DNA of 64,000 nt from Akkermansia massiliensis (lineage in GTDB: Bacteria; Verrucomicrobiota; Verrucomicrobiia; Verrucomicrobiales; Akkermansiaceae), in NCBI RefSeq assembly GCF_023516715.1, contig NZ_JAMGSI010000001.1, positions 1,364,001 through 1,428,000 on the forward strand, in the 5' to 3' direction. Positions 19,770 through 28,046 of the stretch are shown here, piece by piece. Position numbers and translations under genes: made by a program. Every line of letters begins with the position of its first letter. Positions within the stretch are counted from its first letter, which is position 1. The notes beneath the pieces are model-generated. The model had not been told where the DNA came from, did not search any database, and was given only the letters and a program-made list of their open reading frames with translations.

Positions 19770-20414
19770 TCAGGCGCGGATGTCGATCACCTCCCCGGCG
19801 GGGAAGCGCACCTTGGCCTCGCGGGCGTAATCGTCGTCCTTCGCGCGGTAGCCCAGCGCCACGCTCACCACGGAGCGGTACGGCGTGCCGTCCAGGCCCA
19901 GAATCTCATCATACTTATCGCGGTCCATGCCGCCGATGGTGCAGGAATCCACCCGCAGGGCGGCGGCCGCGCTGAGCAGGAAGCCTGCGGCAATGTACAC
20001 CTGGCAATCCAGCCAGGTGTGCATTTTTTCCGGAGTCAGGGATTTTACATAGCCAGTATAGAAATCAGCGGAGGAAGCCAGCTTTTCCGCGGACGGGTGG
20101 CGCGTGAACTCAATCTGGGCCAGGTAGCGGTCCACGTCCCGCTGGGTGGCCGTCCTGCGGGCGCAAAGCACCACGTAATGGGAGCAGTCCTCCACCTGGG
20201 ACTGGTTCCAGGAGACTTCCCGCAGGCGCGCCTTTAATTCCTTGTTCGTCACCACCACAAACTTCCAGAGCTGAAGACCCAGGGAAGACGGGCTGAGGCG
20301 CAGGCTTTCCGCCAGCGCATGCCAGGTGGGTTTCTCAATGCGGGCTTCGGGGTCAAACTTCTTGCAGGCGTAACGCCATTCAAGACCGTCAATGTACTGT
20401 TCCGGAGAGATCAT
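19770..20414 (-). CDS. NAD(P)H-dependent nitroreductase, NfsB-like
   Basis: A 214-residue FMN flavoenzyme of the nitroreductase family, cytoplasmic, with two-electron reduction of nitro or quinone compounds as the typical activity. Family features: WRYACKKFDPEARI at the N-terminus (FMN phosphate contacts), LRLSPSSLGLQLWKFVVVTN, and GFLLSAAAALRVDSCTIGGMD near residue 160. Length is normal. It lies 32 bp downstream of hisC on the same strand and shares its terminator, so they are probably co-transcribed, though no pathway link is evident. Confidence 0.88.
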   Translation of the reverse strand: MISPEQYIDGLEWRYACKKFDPEARIEKPTWHALAESLRLSPSSLGLQLWKFVVVTNKELKARLREVSWNQSQVEDCSHYVVLCARRTATQRDVDRYLAQIEFTRHPSAEKLASSADFYTGYVKSLTPEKMHTWLDCQVYIAAGFLLSAAAALRVDSCTIGGMDRDKYDEILGLDGTPYRSVVSVALGYRAKDDDYAREAKVRFPAGEVIDIRA

Positions 20415-20446
20415 AAAAGGTGAGACAGGAAAAACGGCGAAACTGT

Positions 20447-21538
20447 TTAAAGTACTTCCTTCAAAACTTCAATGCAGCGGGCATTTTCCGCGGGGGTGCC
20501 TATGCTGATGCGGATCCACTCCGGCAGCCCGTAGCCGTCCTGCGCGCGGACGATCACGCCCCTGGCCAGCATGTCCTGGAACACCTTCCTGCCCTGCCCC
20601 ACCTTCACCAGGATGAAATTGCCCTGGCTGGGAATCCATTCCAGCCCCATGTCCCGGAAAGCCTGTTCGTAAAAACGCATGCCCTCGGCATTGTTCTCCA
20701 CGGTGCGGCGCACGTGCTCCCGGTCTTCCAGGGCGGCCAGGGCCGCCTCCTGCGCCAGCACGTGCAGGTTGAACGGCGCGCGCGCCTTGTGCAGCATGCT
20801 GCACACGTGTTCCGGGGCAATGCCGTAGCCCACGCGCAGGCCCGCCAGGCCGTAAGCCTTGGAGAAGGTGCGGAGAACAATCACGTTGCGGCCTTCCCGC
20901 ACGAACTTGAGGGTATCCGGCGGATTGTCGGAAAACTCCCGGTACGCCTCGTCAAAGCATACCAGCACGTGTTCCGGCACCTTCGCCATGAAATCGTCAA
21001 TCTCCTGCTGGGTCACGACGGTGCCCACGGGATTGGTGGGATTCGTAATGAACACGATGCGCGTGTTGTCCGTAATGGCATCCAGGAAGCCGTTCAGATC
21101 GTGCGTCCAGTCCGGCTTGTTGGGCACTTCCACGTACGTGGCGCCGAACAGCTTGGACATGATGGGGTACATGGAAAAGGCGTGCCTGGCGGCCACTACC
21201 TCCGCCCGGGGATTCAGCAGGGCATGGCACATCAGCTCAATCACCTCGCTGCTGCCCGTGCCCACCACCGTCTGGCCAAACTCCACGCCGCAGAACTCCG
21301 CAATGGCGGAGCGCAGGCGGAAGGCCGCGCCGTCCGGATAAATGTTCACGCCTGCCGCCGCGCGGGCAATGGCCTCCACCGCCTTGGGGGACGGCCCCAG
21401 CGGGTTCTCATTGGACGCCAGTTTCACAATATCATGGGGATCCAGGCCCAGTTCCCGGGCCGTCTCCTCAATGGGCTTGCCCGGCTGGTAAGCCACCAAT
21501 TCCAGCACATGCCGGTTTGCGAAACTCTCAATACTCAT
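20447..21538 (-). CDS. hisC: Histidinol-phosphate aminotransferase
   Basis: PLP enzyme converting imidazole-acetol phosphate and glutamate to histidinol phosphate in histidine synthesis. Seen: SNENPLGPSPKAVEA (typical N-terminal substrate arm), YPDGAAFRLRSAIAEF, VGTGSSEVIELM, and the PLP lysine in RTFSKAYGLAGLRVGYG (near residue 225). Length 363 is normal. Some HisC homologues act on aromatic substrates, and no other his gene is next to it, so the exact substrate is not fixed by context. Confidence 0.9.
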   Translation of the reverse strand: MSIESFANRHVLELVAYQPGKPIEETARELGLDPHDIVKLASNENPLGPSPKAVEAIARAAAGVNIYPDGAAFRLRSAIAEFCGVEFGQTVVGTGSSEVIELMCHALLNPRAEVVAARHAFSMYPIMSKLFGATYVEVPNKPDWTHDLNGFLDAITDNTRIVFITNPTNPVGTVVTQQEIDDFMAKVPEHVLVCFDEAYREFSDNPPDTLKFVREGRNVIVLRTFSKAYGLAGLRVGYGIAPEHVCSMLHKARAPFNLHVLAQEAALAALEDREHVRRTVENNAEGMRFYEQAFRDMGLEWIPSQGNFILVKVGQGRKVFQDMLARGVIVRAQDGYGLPEWIRISIGTPAENARCIEVLKEVL

Positions 21539-22003
21539 AGCGGCGGAATGTTACCGCCATTCCCCACTTCTGGCAATACGGATTTCCATCCGGAGCGGAC
21601 CTTAAAAACATGCCTGTCATTCAGCCTCATCCACGCTGCGGGAAGCGGCGGAATTTCTTTCACCCCCGGAAAGGCCTTCCTTTCCAACCGGCTTAATCCT
21701 CTTCCCGCCGCCAAAATAAACGTATCCATGGCGCGAACAGCCGGAAGCAGGCTTTTTAATGCCGCGGCGGGCAAGTATTGCCCGGAAGGATAAAAATTAG
21801 ACTTCCGCTCTTTGGACAGTTTCCCAAACATGGAAAGGGTGGTTCAAAGCAGATGTCCCTCCGGAAAGGTCGTGCCAAATCCATGCCCTTGTGGACGACA
21901 ATGGAAGTTTCACCATCAAGCAAGTTTGGAATGTCCGCCTGCCCTTTCCTTCCGTCTTTCCGCGCATCCCCTGCCCTATAAAAAGCAACCCGGTTTAACG
22001 GCC
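21539..22003. other. Intergenic region upstream of hisC
   Basis: About 465 bp with no supported gene; open frames on both strands have no recognisable content. It should contain the hisC promoter and the end of the GrpB transcript. I see no good hairpin with a T-tract. Confidence 0.35.
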
Positions 22004-22693
22004 TTATTCCGGGACGTGCCTGCCGGGCATTTCTTCCCTCGCCCGGCGGGTCATGGCGGCGATCAGCTCCGTTTTTCCCTCCGTATAGGCATCCCGGTTG
22101 AATTCGAACTTCTCTTTCAGGGAACGCTTGAGGGCGGCGTACCTTTCCGCCTCATCCGGATGCGCGGCCAGGTAATCCCGGAAGTACAATTCATCCCAAT
22201 CCCGGCAGGGCCGCACATGCAGATGGAACGCCTGCCCCCGGAAGCCGTCCGCGGCATAGCCCTTCACCAGAACCAGGCGCATCTGCGCTTCGTCCCGGTG
22301 CATTTCCCGGTAGCCGCACTTTTCCAGCAGGGGAAGCGCTTCAAAAACAAATGAATCGGGCCGCACTTCCAGCAGAATGTCAATGGTGGGTTTGGCCGCC
22401 AGGCCCGGAACGGACGTGCTCCCGAAGTGGGAAAGGCGGCTGATGCGCGAGAGGGGCACCACCGATTCCAGCATCTCTTTCTCCCTCCGGTAGATTTCCG
22501 CCCACTCCGGCCTGGATTCGCTCAGGATGACGGGAAACAAGCGCCAGAGTTCTTCAAGGCTCATGGCGGACAGGGCGGCTTCATCCGAAACACGGCGGGA
22601 CATTCCCGGAAGATAAGGGAGACGAAGCCGTGAGTCAACCTCCCCGGCGTCCTCCCCGCCCTGACGCCGGGGAACCGCGGACCTTTTTGCCAT
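22004..22693 (-). CDS. GrpB-like nucleotidyltransferase-fold protein (UPF0157)
   Basis: Family typically 170-200 residues, with a nucleotidyltransferase-like fold; in fusions it accompanies CoaE, but its own reaction is not established. Diagnostic stretch: FGSTSVPGLAAKPTIDILLEV, then FHLHVRPCRDWDELYFRDYLAAHP. Three starts are possible: ATG 22693 (229 aa, 3 bp after the upstream stop, with GGAG about 10 nt before), ATG 22603 (199 aa) and ATG 22564 (186 aa). I give the longest because of spacing, but the first about 40 residues look unlike the family. Third gene of a compact minus-strand unit. Confidence 0.8.
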   Translation of the reverse strand: MAKRSAVPRRQGGEDAGEVDSRLRLPYLPGMSRRVSDEAALSAMSLEELWRLFPVILSESRPEWAEIYRREKEMLESVVPLSRISRLSHFGSTSVPGLAAKPTIDILLEVRPDSFVFEALPLLEKCGYREMHRDEAQMRLVLVKGYAADGFRGQAFHLHVRPCRDWDELYFRDYLAAHPDEAERYAALKRSLKEKFEFNRDAYTEGKTELIAAMTRRAREEMPGRHVPE

Positions 22694-22696
22694 TCC

Positions 22697-22834
22697 CTAC
22701 TTTCTCCGCTTGCTGCCGTCCCGCGGACGGCAGCGCAGGGCCTGGTACCCGGCCACGACAAAGGCGAAGGTAGTCACCGCCAGAAAAGAGCGGAACAGCC
22801 ACGCCAGAAGTTCCCAGTAAATCTCCTGAGTCAT
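22697..22834 (-). CDS. 45-residue single-pass membrane protein
   Basis: Small gene with the product MTQEIYWELLAWLFRSFLAV followed by TTFAFVVAGYQALRC and a basic tail (RPRDGSKRRK). This is one membrane helix with a positive C-terminus. Its ATG overlaps the stop of the 70-residue gene by 4 bp (ATGA) and its stop lies 3 bp before the longest GrpB-like start. The tight coupling supports it as real although it is short. No function can be named. Confidence 0.6.
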   Translation of the reverse strand: MTQEIYWELLAWLFRSFLAVTTFAFVVAGYQALRCRPRDGSKRRK

Positions 22835-23043
22835 GCGGAAGGTTTTTTACCGGAATCCGGGACGTTGCCCAGATCTTCCCGGAGACGTTTGACGGCACAG
22901 GCAATGAGGGTAGCCTTATCAAGCTGGCAGCGCTCCACGTTCAGGGCGTCCGCTTCCGCATCCCGGAAAAAATGGACGGATAACGGCATTTTTCCCTTGA
23001 TTTGAATTTTTTTCTGACTCTTTTTCTTATTTCCCGTCTTCAT
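22831..23043 (-). CDS. 70-residue basic protein, possible ribbon-helix-helix
   Basis: The start has a good Shine-Dalgarno (AAGGA, 6 nt before ATG), unusual for this window. After a Lys-rich N-terminus (MKTGNKKKSQKKIQIKGK) comes MPLSVHFFRDAEADALN, then LDKATLIACAVKRLREDLG, a strand-helix-helix pattern like small ribbon-helix-helix DNA-binding proteins. It is the first gene of a three-gene unit with the 45-residue membrane protein and the GrpB-like gene. It is divergent from an HTH gene across a 156-bp region with operator-like repeats. The fold is an inference from pattern only. Confidence 0.6.
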   Translation of the reverse strand: MKTGNKKKSQKKIQIKGKMPLSVHFFRDAEADALNVERCQLDKATLIACAVKRLREDLGNVPDSGKKPSA

Positions 23044-23060
23044 AAAAATCCTTCTTTTGG

Positions 23061-23140
23061 TGCAATAAGGGCTTCAATAACCCGCTTACGATGCAATAAT
23101 GCACCTGAAACGGTATTTTAGTCAACGAAAATATACCGTT
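23061..23140. promoter_or_regulatory. Operator-like repeats between divergent genes
   Basis: Two kinds of repeat lie between the 70-residue gene and the HTH gene. TGCAATAA occurs directly repeated at 23061-23068 and 23092-23099, 31 bp apart (three helical turns). An inverted repeat AACGGTAT/ATACCGTT lies at 23109-23116 and 23133-23140, arm centres 24 bp apart. Their place in a divergent promoter region suggests control by one of the flanking DNA-binding proteins. Confidence 0.5.
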
Positions 23141-23199
23141 AAAATGATATTATGCAAAAAAGGTTGAAAAATCGCACCATTTTCGTTACAAAGATATGC

Positions 23200-23700
23200 A
23201 TGAGTGAGAATCAGGATGAACTCAAAGTGCAGATCAAGGCTTGGCTGAAACAGCAGAACATCTCCCGCAATGATTTTGCGGAGGAATGCTTCGTGTCTCC
23301 CAACACGGTCCGCAACTGGCTTGCCAAGGTAGCCATTCCCAAAGACAAGGAAGCTCTCATCCGGCTCATGATGGAAAAGACGGAAAGGGAGAAAAAACTG
23401 AAGGAGGCGGCAAGAGCCCATTGGAAACCCTTCGCCGTCATGCTGAGCGCCGAGGATTACAAACTCATCGAAGAAGCCGCCAGAAGAGACAACATGACGG
23501 TGGAGGAATGGGCGGAAGCCACCCTGATCAAGGACGCCCAGAAGAGGATGAAGAATTATTACGACGACGAAAGCAGCCTCCCGAACGACATCCCTCTGGC
23601 AGCGGAAATTCCGGAGGAGTACGGCGCTCCCAGGCCTTCCTCCTCTTCCAGTTCCTCATTCTCCGAACCTTCTTCTCCCCGCCGCAAGCCTCGGCAATAA
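23200..23700 (+). CDS. HTH (Cro/CI-like) DNA-binding protein
   Basis: A 166-residue protein from ATG 23200 (MSENQDELKV); the frame is open to 23152 but the earlier 16 residues look non-coding. An N-terminal helix-turn-helix is visible: IKAWLKQQNISRNDFAEECF, then VSPNTVRNWLAKVAIP. A middle segment (FAVMLSAEDYKLIEEAARRD, then NMTVEEWAEATLIKDA) resembles a ribbon-helix-helix or second DNA-contact unit. The Ser/Pro-rich tail looks disordered. It faces the three-gene unit at 22.0-23.0 kb, so it may regulate that unit and itself. Confidence 0.7.
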   Translation: MSENQDELKVQIKAWLKQQNISRNDFAEECFVSPNTVRNWLAKVAIPKDKEALIRLMMEKTEREKKLKEAARAHWKPFAVMLSAEDYKLIEEAARRDNMTVEEWAEATLIKDAQKRMKNYYDDESSLPNDIPLAAEIPEEYGAPRPSSSSSSSFSEPSSPRRKPRQ

Positions 23701-23772
23701 CCCATGGCGGATATGGCAGGCGCGCCCCGTGCAGGGACACCGCCCTCCCGCTGAGCCCCTCTTCGGCTGAAA

Positions 23773-23804
23773 TCCCCCGGCTCCCTGCGGTTCCGGGGGA
23801 TTTT
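23773..23804 (+). terminator. Intrinsic terminator downstream of the HTH gene
   Basis: Perfect 8-bp stem TCCCCCGG/CCGGGGGA, 12-nt loop, then TTTT. It lies about 70 bp after the HTH gene stop; the rest of 23701-23986 shows no gene. Confidence 0.75.
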
Positions 23805-23986
23805 CCTGTCAAGGCCCCGGGAACGGCTCAAACACTTGCGGCAACTGAAACCGGGATGGGGTTCCGCAAACGATTTAAAATACGCGTATCCGCAGGGCAC
23901 GATGGGGATATTAATTACCGCAGGGGCTTGCGCCGCTCCCGTCCGCTCTTTTTTCTTGCCTGACGTGTTAGAGGGGTTCTATCATA

Positions 23987-25579
23987 TTGACCATGAGACA
24001 ACTACTCTGCCTGCTGTTCATTTCCGCCTTCTGGCTTCCGCTTTCCGCCCGTGCGGAGGCGGCTCCGCCGGCCGTTCCCTCCATTGCCGTCAGGATGGTG
24101 CATCCGGACAGCCTGGAGCTGGACCGGGAAGGAAAACCGGTTCCGGAAGGATACACGCCTTATGTGTATGAATTCCGCGACCGCCACGGAAAGATGCAGC
24201 GGGAACGTCTGTTCCTGAAAGATGAACCGGTCATTACGGAGGCGGAGGTGGAACGGGCAGGCGTCGATCCGAGCAGACCGGAGCATCTCAACATCACCCT
24301 GAACACGCCGGGAGGGAGGGCCATGAAAACGGCTACATCCGCCATGAGGCTGGGACATGACAGGCTGGCTGTCGTCGTTCAGGGAAAAGTCAATTCGGCC
24401 CCGGTGGTTCAGGCCATTATTTCCCGTGCTTTTGAAATTTCCGGACTGGACGGGGAGAATGAAGCCGCCAACTTGGCGGAACTGCTCAACCACCGGGCCG
24501 CCACGGGGAAAACCACCCCTTTCATTCCGCGGGATCTGGCCCTGTACGTCATCCATCCGGAGAACGCCCGGCTGGTGGAAGAAGGGACGCTTTCCGTACC
24601 GGGCTACCGGCTCTGGAGCCGCCCGGGCGCGGAGGAAGAAAAAGACGCGGAGAAGGAATACCTGTTTCTGGGGAACGCCCCCATCGTCACCGGGGATTAC
24701 GCCCAGTCCGCACGCCCCAATCTGGATTATCCAGGGCATCTGGACATCGTTTGGAATGAAGAAGCGTACAGGAACCTGGAACAGGCCTGCGCCGCCCTCC
24801 GGCCCGGCAAGGACAGAATGGCCGTGGTCCTGCGCGGCGCCATCCTGTCTACGCCCGTATTCCATAAAATGCCTTCCCACGCCACCCTCATTCCCGTGCC
24901 GGGAGATGACCGCCAGCTGGATGCCCTCTGCGCGGCCATCAATACCCAGTTTCCGCCGCTCACGGAACAACAGCAGAGGAAGGTGAAAAAGAAGCTGGCC
25001 GTTTATCCCGTGCATCCCCGCAGCACGGAGCTGGAACAGCGGTTCCTCCCGGAACTCCGGCAAGGGAAAACCATTCATCTGAAAAGCGGGTTCCGCTCCA
25101 TCCCCTACACCCGCCCTGATTTCCCGGAGCCTGTTCCATCCTGGGCCTTTATCCGGCCGGAATCCCTGATCGGCCCGGAGGATATCCGGTACGCGGCACG
25201 GGAGCAGGACGGCACGATTACCTGCCAACTGCTGCCCCGTGCATGGGAAAAAATGCATGCCTTCATGGACGCAAGCCCTGCGGGAACCGTGGCCGTGGCG
25301 ATTGTCTTTCAGGGGAAGGTTCACCAGATGTTCAAGATCAGAGACAGCTTGCTGCAGATGTGGGGAATCCCCGTGATCACATTCATTCAGCCCATTTCCG
25401 TCATTTACATCCTCACTCCGGAAGAGGAACGGCGCATGCACCGGGAATTCCTGTATCACGTCTTCAGGGATATGCTGTTTCCCGTCAGCCCGTGGTTCTT
25501 TAAAAACTGCGTTCCTTTCCGTACGCTGGGCGAACAGAAGCCTTTTTTAATGATTGATTCGGGCCTGAACCGCCCCTGA
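23987..25579 (+). CDS. Secreted protein with three tandem SecD-P1-like units
   Basis: A 530-residue protein with a signal peptide (MRQLLCLLFISAFWLPLSARA; an alternative ATG lies at 23993) and no transmembrane segment. Three units of about 152 residues start near residues 35, 186 and 338, each with a V-H-P element (RMVHPDSLEL, YVIHPENARL, YPVHPRSTEL). Each is followed by a segment like the P1 head of SecD: PVITEAEVERAG, LNITLNTPGGRAMKTAT, RLAVVVQGKVNSAPVV, GENEAANLAELLN in unit 1; API-VTGDYA, RMAVVLRGAILSTPV in unit 2; LIGPEDIRYA, VAVAIVFQGKV in unit 3. SecD itself has six helices and one P1 domain, so this is a different architecture. A periplasmic, possibly Sec-related role is inferred. Confidence 0.7.
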   Translation: MTMRQLLCLLFISAFWLPLSARAEAAPPAVPSIAVRMVHPDSLELDREGKPVPEGYTPYVYEFRDRHGKMQRERLFLKDEPVITEAEVERAGVDPSRPEHLNITLNTPGGRAMKTATSAMRLGHDRLAVVVQGKVNSAPVVQAIISRAFEISGLDGENEAANLAELLNHRAATGKTTPFIPRDLALYVIHPENARLVEEGTLSVPGYRLWSRPGAEEEKDAEKEYLFLGNAPIVTGDYAQSARPNLDYPGHLDIVWNEEAYRNLEQACAALRPGKDRMAVVLRGAILSTPVFHKMPSHATLIPVPGDDRQLDALCAAINTQFPPLTEQQQRKVKKKLAVYPVHPRSTELEQRFLPELRQGKTIHLKSGFRSIPYTRPDFPEPVPSWAFIRPESLIGPEDIRYAAREQDGTITCQLLPRAWEKMHAFMDASPAGTVAVAIVFQGKVHQMFKIRDSLLQMWGIPVITFIQPISVIYILTPEEERRMHREFLYHVFRDMLFPVSPWFFKNCVPFRTLGEQKPFLMIDSGLNRP

Positions 25580-25627
25580 TTTTTTTGCTCGAACCGGGGG
25601 CGGCGCTCCGCTATATTGCCTCCCGTT

Positions 25628-27274
25628 ATGGCAACACCGGATTTTCATTACCAGGATCCTTTTCCCATTGAAAAGGACGACACCCAGTACCGCCTCATCA
25701 CGTCCGACTACGTGAGCGTGGGTGACTTTGAAGGACACCCCATGCTGAAGGTGGAACCAGAGGGCCTGCGCCTGCTGGCCGCGGAAGCCTTCCATGACGT
25801 GGCCTTTTTCCTGCGCCCCGCCCACCTGAAGCAGGTGGCCGCCATTCTGGACGACCCGGAAGCCAGCGCCAATGACAAGAGCGTGGCCCTGACGATGCTC
25901 CGCAACGCGGAAGTGGCTTCCGCCGGAATCCTGCCCTTCTGCCAGGACACGGGCACCGCCACCATCGTGGGCAAGAAGGGCCAGCAGGTCTGGACCGGCT
26001 GCGATGACTGCGAACAGCTTTCCCACGGCGTTTACGACGCCTACACCCAGAACAACCTGCGCTATTCCCAGACCGTGGCGCTGGACATGTATACGGAAAA
26101 GAACACCGGCACCAACCTGCCCGCCCAGATTGACATTGAAGCCGTGGAAGGCATGAAGTACTCCTTCCTCTTCGTCGCCAAGGGCGGCGGCTCCGCCAAC
26201 AAGACCTACCTTTACCAGGAAACGAAGGCCCTGCTGAATCCGGCCACGCTGAAGAAGTTCCTGGTGGAGAAGATGAGCACGCTGGGCACGGCGGCCTGCC
26301 CGCCCTACCACATCGCCTTCGTCATCGGCGGCACATCCGCGGAAAAGTGCCTGAAAACCGTGAAGATGGCTTCCACCAAGTATTACGACAACCTTCCGAC
26401 CACGGGCAACGAGTACGGACGCGCCTTCCGCGACCTGGAGCTGGAAAAGGAACTGCATGAGGAAGCCTGCAAGCTGGGCCTGGGCGCCCAGTTCGGCGGC
26501 AAGTGGTACGCGCTGGACGTGCGCGTCATCCGCCTGCCCCGCCACGGAGCCTCCTGCCCGGTGGGCCTGGGCGTCTCCTGCTCCGCGGACCGCAACGCGA
26601 AGGCCAAGATCACGCCGGAAGGCATCTTCATTGAACAGCTGGAAACCAATCCCGGACAGTACATTCCGGAAGCGCTGCGCATGACCTCCAGCGAGGCCGT
26701 CTCCATTGACCTGAACCGCCCGATGAAGGAAGTGCTGGCGGAACTGAGCAAGTACCCCGTCACCACGCGCCTGAGCCTGAACGGCACCATCATCGTGGCG
26801 CGCGACATCGCCCACGCCAAGCTGAAGGAACGCCTGGAAAAGGGTGAAGGCATGCCCCAGTACATGAAGGACCATCCCGTGTACTACGCGGGTCCGGCCA
26901 AGACCCCGGAAGGGTATCCCTCCGGCTCCTTCGGCCCCACCACCGCGGGGCGCATGGATTCCTACGTGGACCTGTTCCAGGAAAACGGCGGCTCCATGAT
27001 CATGATCGCCAAGGGCAACCGCAGCCAGCAGGTGACGGACGCCTGCCAGAAGCACGGCGGCTTTTACCTGGGTTCCATCGGCGGTCCCGCCGCCATCCTG
27101 GCCAAGAATAACATCAGGAAGGTGGAACTGCTGGAATACCCGGAACTGGGCATGGAAGCCATCTGGAAGATTGAGGTGGAGGACTTCCCCGCCTTCATTC
27201 TGGTGGACGACAAGGGCAACGATTTCTTCGCAAAGATCCGCGAAGGCTGGGCCTGCGCCGGCTGCGCCCATTAA
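25628..27274 (+). CDS. Class I fumarate hydratase (4Fe-4S)
   Basis: Interconverts fumarate and malate in the TCA cycle or reductive branch. A 548-residue protein from ATG 25628 ([13 protein letters not shown]), length as for FumA/FumB. Typical segments: [17 protein letters not shown] (first cluster Cys), [20 protein letters not shown] (second Cys), [12 protein letters not shown]-like [16 protein letters not shown]. Oxygen-sensitive cluster enzymes of this class fit an anaerobic gut lifestyle. Single gene followed by a strong terminator. Confidence 0.93.
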   Translation: MATPDFHYQDPFPIEKDDTQYRLITSDYVSVGDFEGHPMLKVEPEGLRLLAAEAFHDVAFFLRPAHLKQVAAILDDPEASANDKSVALTMLRNAEVASAGILPFCQDTGTATIVGKKGQQVWTGCDDCEQLSHGVYDAYTQNNLRYSQTVALDMYTEKNTGTNLPAQIDIEAVEGMKYSFLFVAKGGGSANKTYLYQETKALLNPATLKKFLVEKMSTLGTAACPPYHIAFVIGGTSAEKCLKTVKMASTKYYDNLPTTGNEYGRAFRDLELEKELHEEACKLGLGAQFGGKWYALDVRVIRLPRHGASCPVGLGVSCSADRNAKAKITPEGIFIEQLETNPGQYIPEALRMTSSEAVSIDLNRPMKEVLAELSKYPVTTRLSLNGTIIVARDIAHAKLKERLEKGEGMPQYMKDHPVYYAGPAKTPEGYPSGSFGPTTAGRMDSYVDLFQENGGSMIMIAKGNRSQQVTDACQKHGGFYLGSIGGPAAILAKNNIRKVELLEYPELGMEAIWKIEVEDFPAFILVDDKGNDFFAKIREGWACAGCAH

Positions 27275-27304
27275 GCCGCCCGGACAGAGCGCCGGATTTT
27301 TTCT

Positions 27305-27342
27305 CCCTGTTCCGCCATGCCGCGCGGAACAGGGATTTTTTA
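27305..27342 (+). terminator. Intrinsic terminator of the fumarase gene
   Basis: Perfect 11-bp stem CCCTGTTCCGC/GCGGAACAGGG, 8-nt loop, followed by a run of seven T. Confidence 0.92.
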
Positions 27343-27489
27343 TGGCCCCTTTACGGGAAAACTCGTTTCATCTCCCCTCCTTTTTCCCTTGAGCTTTTGG
27401 GTAGATTCTTCCGAATATCCCCGGCCTGCCGTTTCAAGCATTCATTAAATCCGGAAGGAGGAAGAAGCGCAGATATAAACAGGTGGAAT

Positions 27490-27509
27490 CCGCCACCCGT
27501 TACAGGGAG
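27490..27509 (+). repeat. Copy A of a 20-nt hairpin motif shared with 36899-36918
   Basis: CCGCCACCCGTTACAGGGAG here matches the element upstream of nuoB at 17 of 20 positions. Two of the three differences change the hairpin loop (CCC-GTTACA-GGG against CCC-ATTATG-GGG). It lies about 150 nt after the fumarase terminator and 128 nt before the next one, in DNA without a plus-strand gene, so a small RNA is possible. Confidence 0.45.
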
Positions 27510-27636
27510 AATCTCCAGCCTTTAAAAAACCGTTTGTAAGACATTGCCGGAAGTTTTTCCCGCTTGACTATTTATGGAAATTTTTCATAGTAGTTCCGGT
27601 TAGTATCATACAAATCACATTTACCTCTAATAAATC

Positions 27637-27668
27637 GCCCCGTCCTGCTGCTACAGGACGGGGCTTTT
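27637..27668. terminator. Strong hairpin terminator, usable from both strands
   Basis: Perfect 11-bp stem GCCCCGTCCTG/CAGGACGGGGC with a 6-nt loop. TTTT follows on the plus strand; on the minus strand it is followed by GATTTATT. It ends the 19-codon gene on the minus strand and could end a plus-strand small RNA carrying the motif at 27490. Confidence 0.85.
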
Positions 27669-27670
27669 CG

Positions 27671-27730
27671 TTAGCTGAACATTACAATGAGTAACTCAAT
27701 CAGCCTGGTTAGTATGATACAGTCATTCAC
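27671..27730 (-). CDS. 19-residue hydrophobic peptide gene
   Basis: GTG start at 27730 preceded by a full Shine-Dalgarno AAGGAGG at 27739-27745 (8-nt spacing), one of the best ribosome sites in the window. The product is MNDCIILTRLIELLIVMFS, amphipathic to hydrophobic and long enough to reach into a membrane. A promoter (27776-27803) lies upstream and a strong terminator directly downstream, so this is a complete transcription unit of about 130 nt. Function unknown; leader peptide or type I toxin-like peptide are both possible. Related minus-strand sequence at 27568-27618 shares TGTATSATACTAACC. Confidence 0.45.
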   Translation of the reverse strand: MNDCIILTRLIELLIVMFS

Positions 27731-27775
27731 ATGGTACACCTCCTTTTCTTAATCCGGGATCAACCCGGCGCGGAG

Positions 27776-27803
27776 ATTTTACAGAAAAACAATATTATTT
27801 CAA
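27776..27803 (-). promoter_or_regulatory. Sigma70-like promoter of the 19-codon gene
   Basis: On the minus strand, TTGAAA (27798-27803) and TAAAAT (27776-27781) are separated by 16 bp. A small hairpin CCGGG/CCCGG sits in the leader between the promoter and the Shine-Dalgarno. Confidence 0.5.
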
Positions 27804-28046
27804 GATTTTCAATTTCAGCAAATTTCCCCGTCCCGGAGAGTATTCCTGTCTTTCCGCGCCATTCTCCCATGCCCGGGGCGGGCGTTTCAGGGAAAGAACG
27901 GCAATAGAGCACGTCCATTCCAACAACTCCGGAGATGGCCGCCAGGCTGGCAGGGCAACGCGGTTCCCCCATTGCAGCAAGCGCCACGGAAAAGCCCCCG
28001 TCCACGGGAAGGCCGGGGAACACGCCGGATACACAGTGCGCCCGCT

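Noticed and set aside
27795-28034. Minus-strand open frame after the 178-residue membrane protein
   Set aside because: Rich in Pro/Trp/Arg with no consistent structure, no ribosome site, and it overlaps the promoter of the 19-codon gene.
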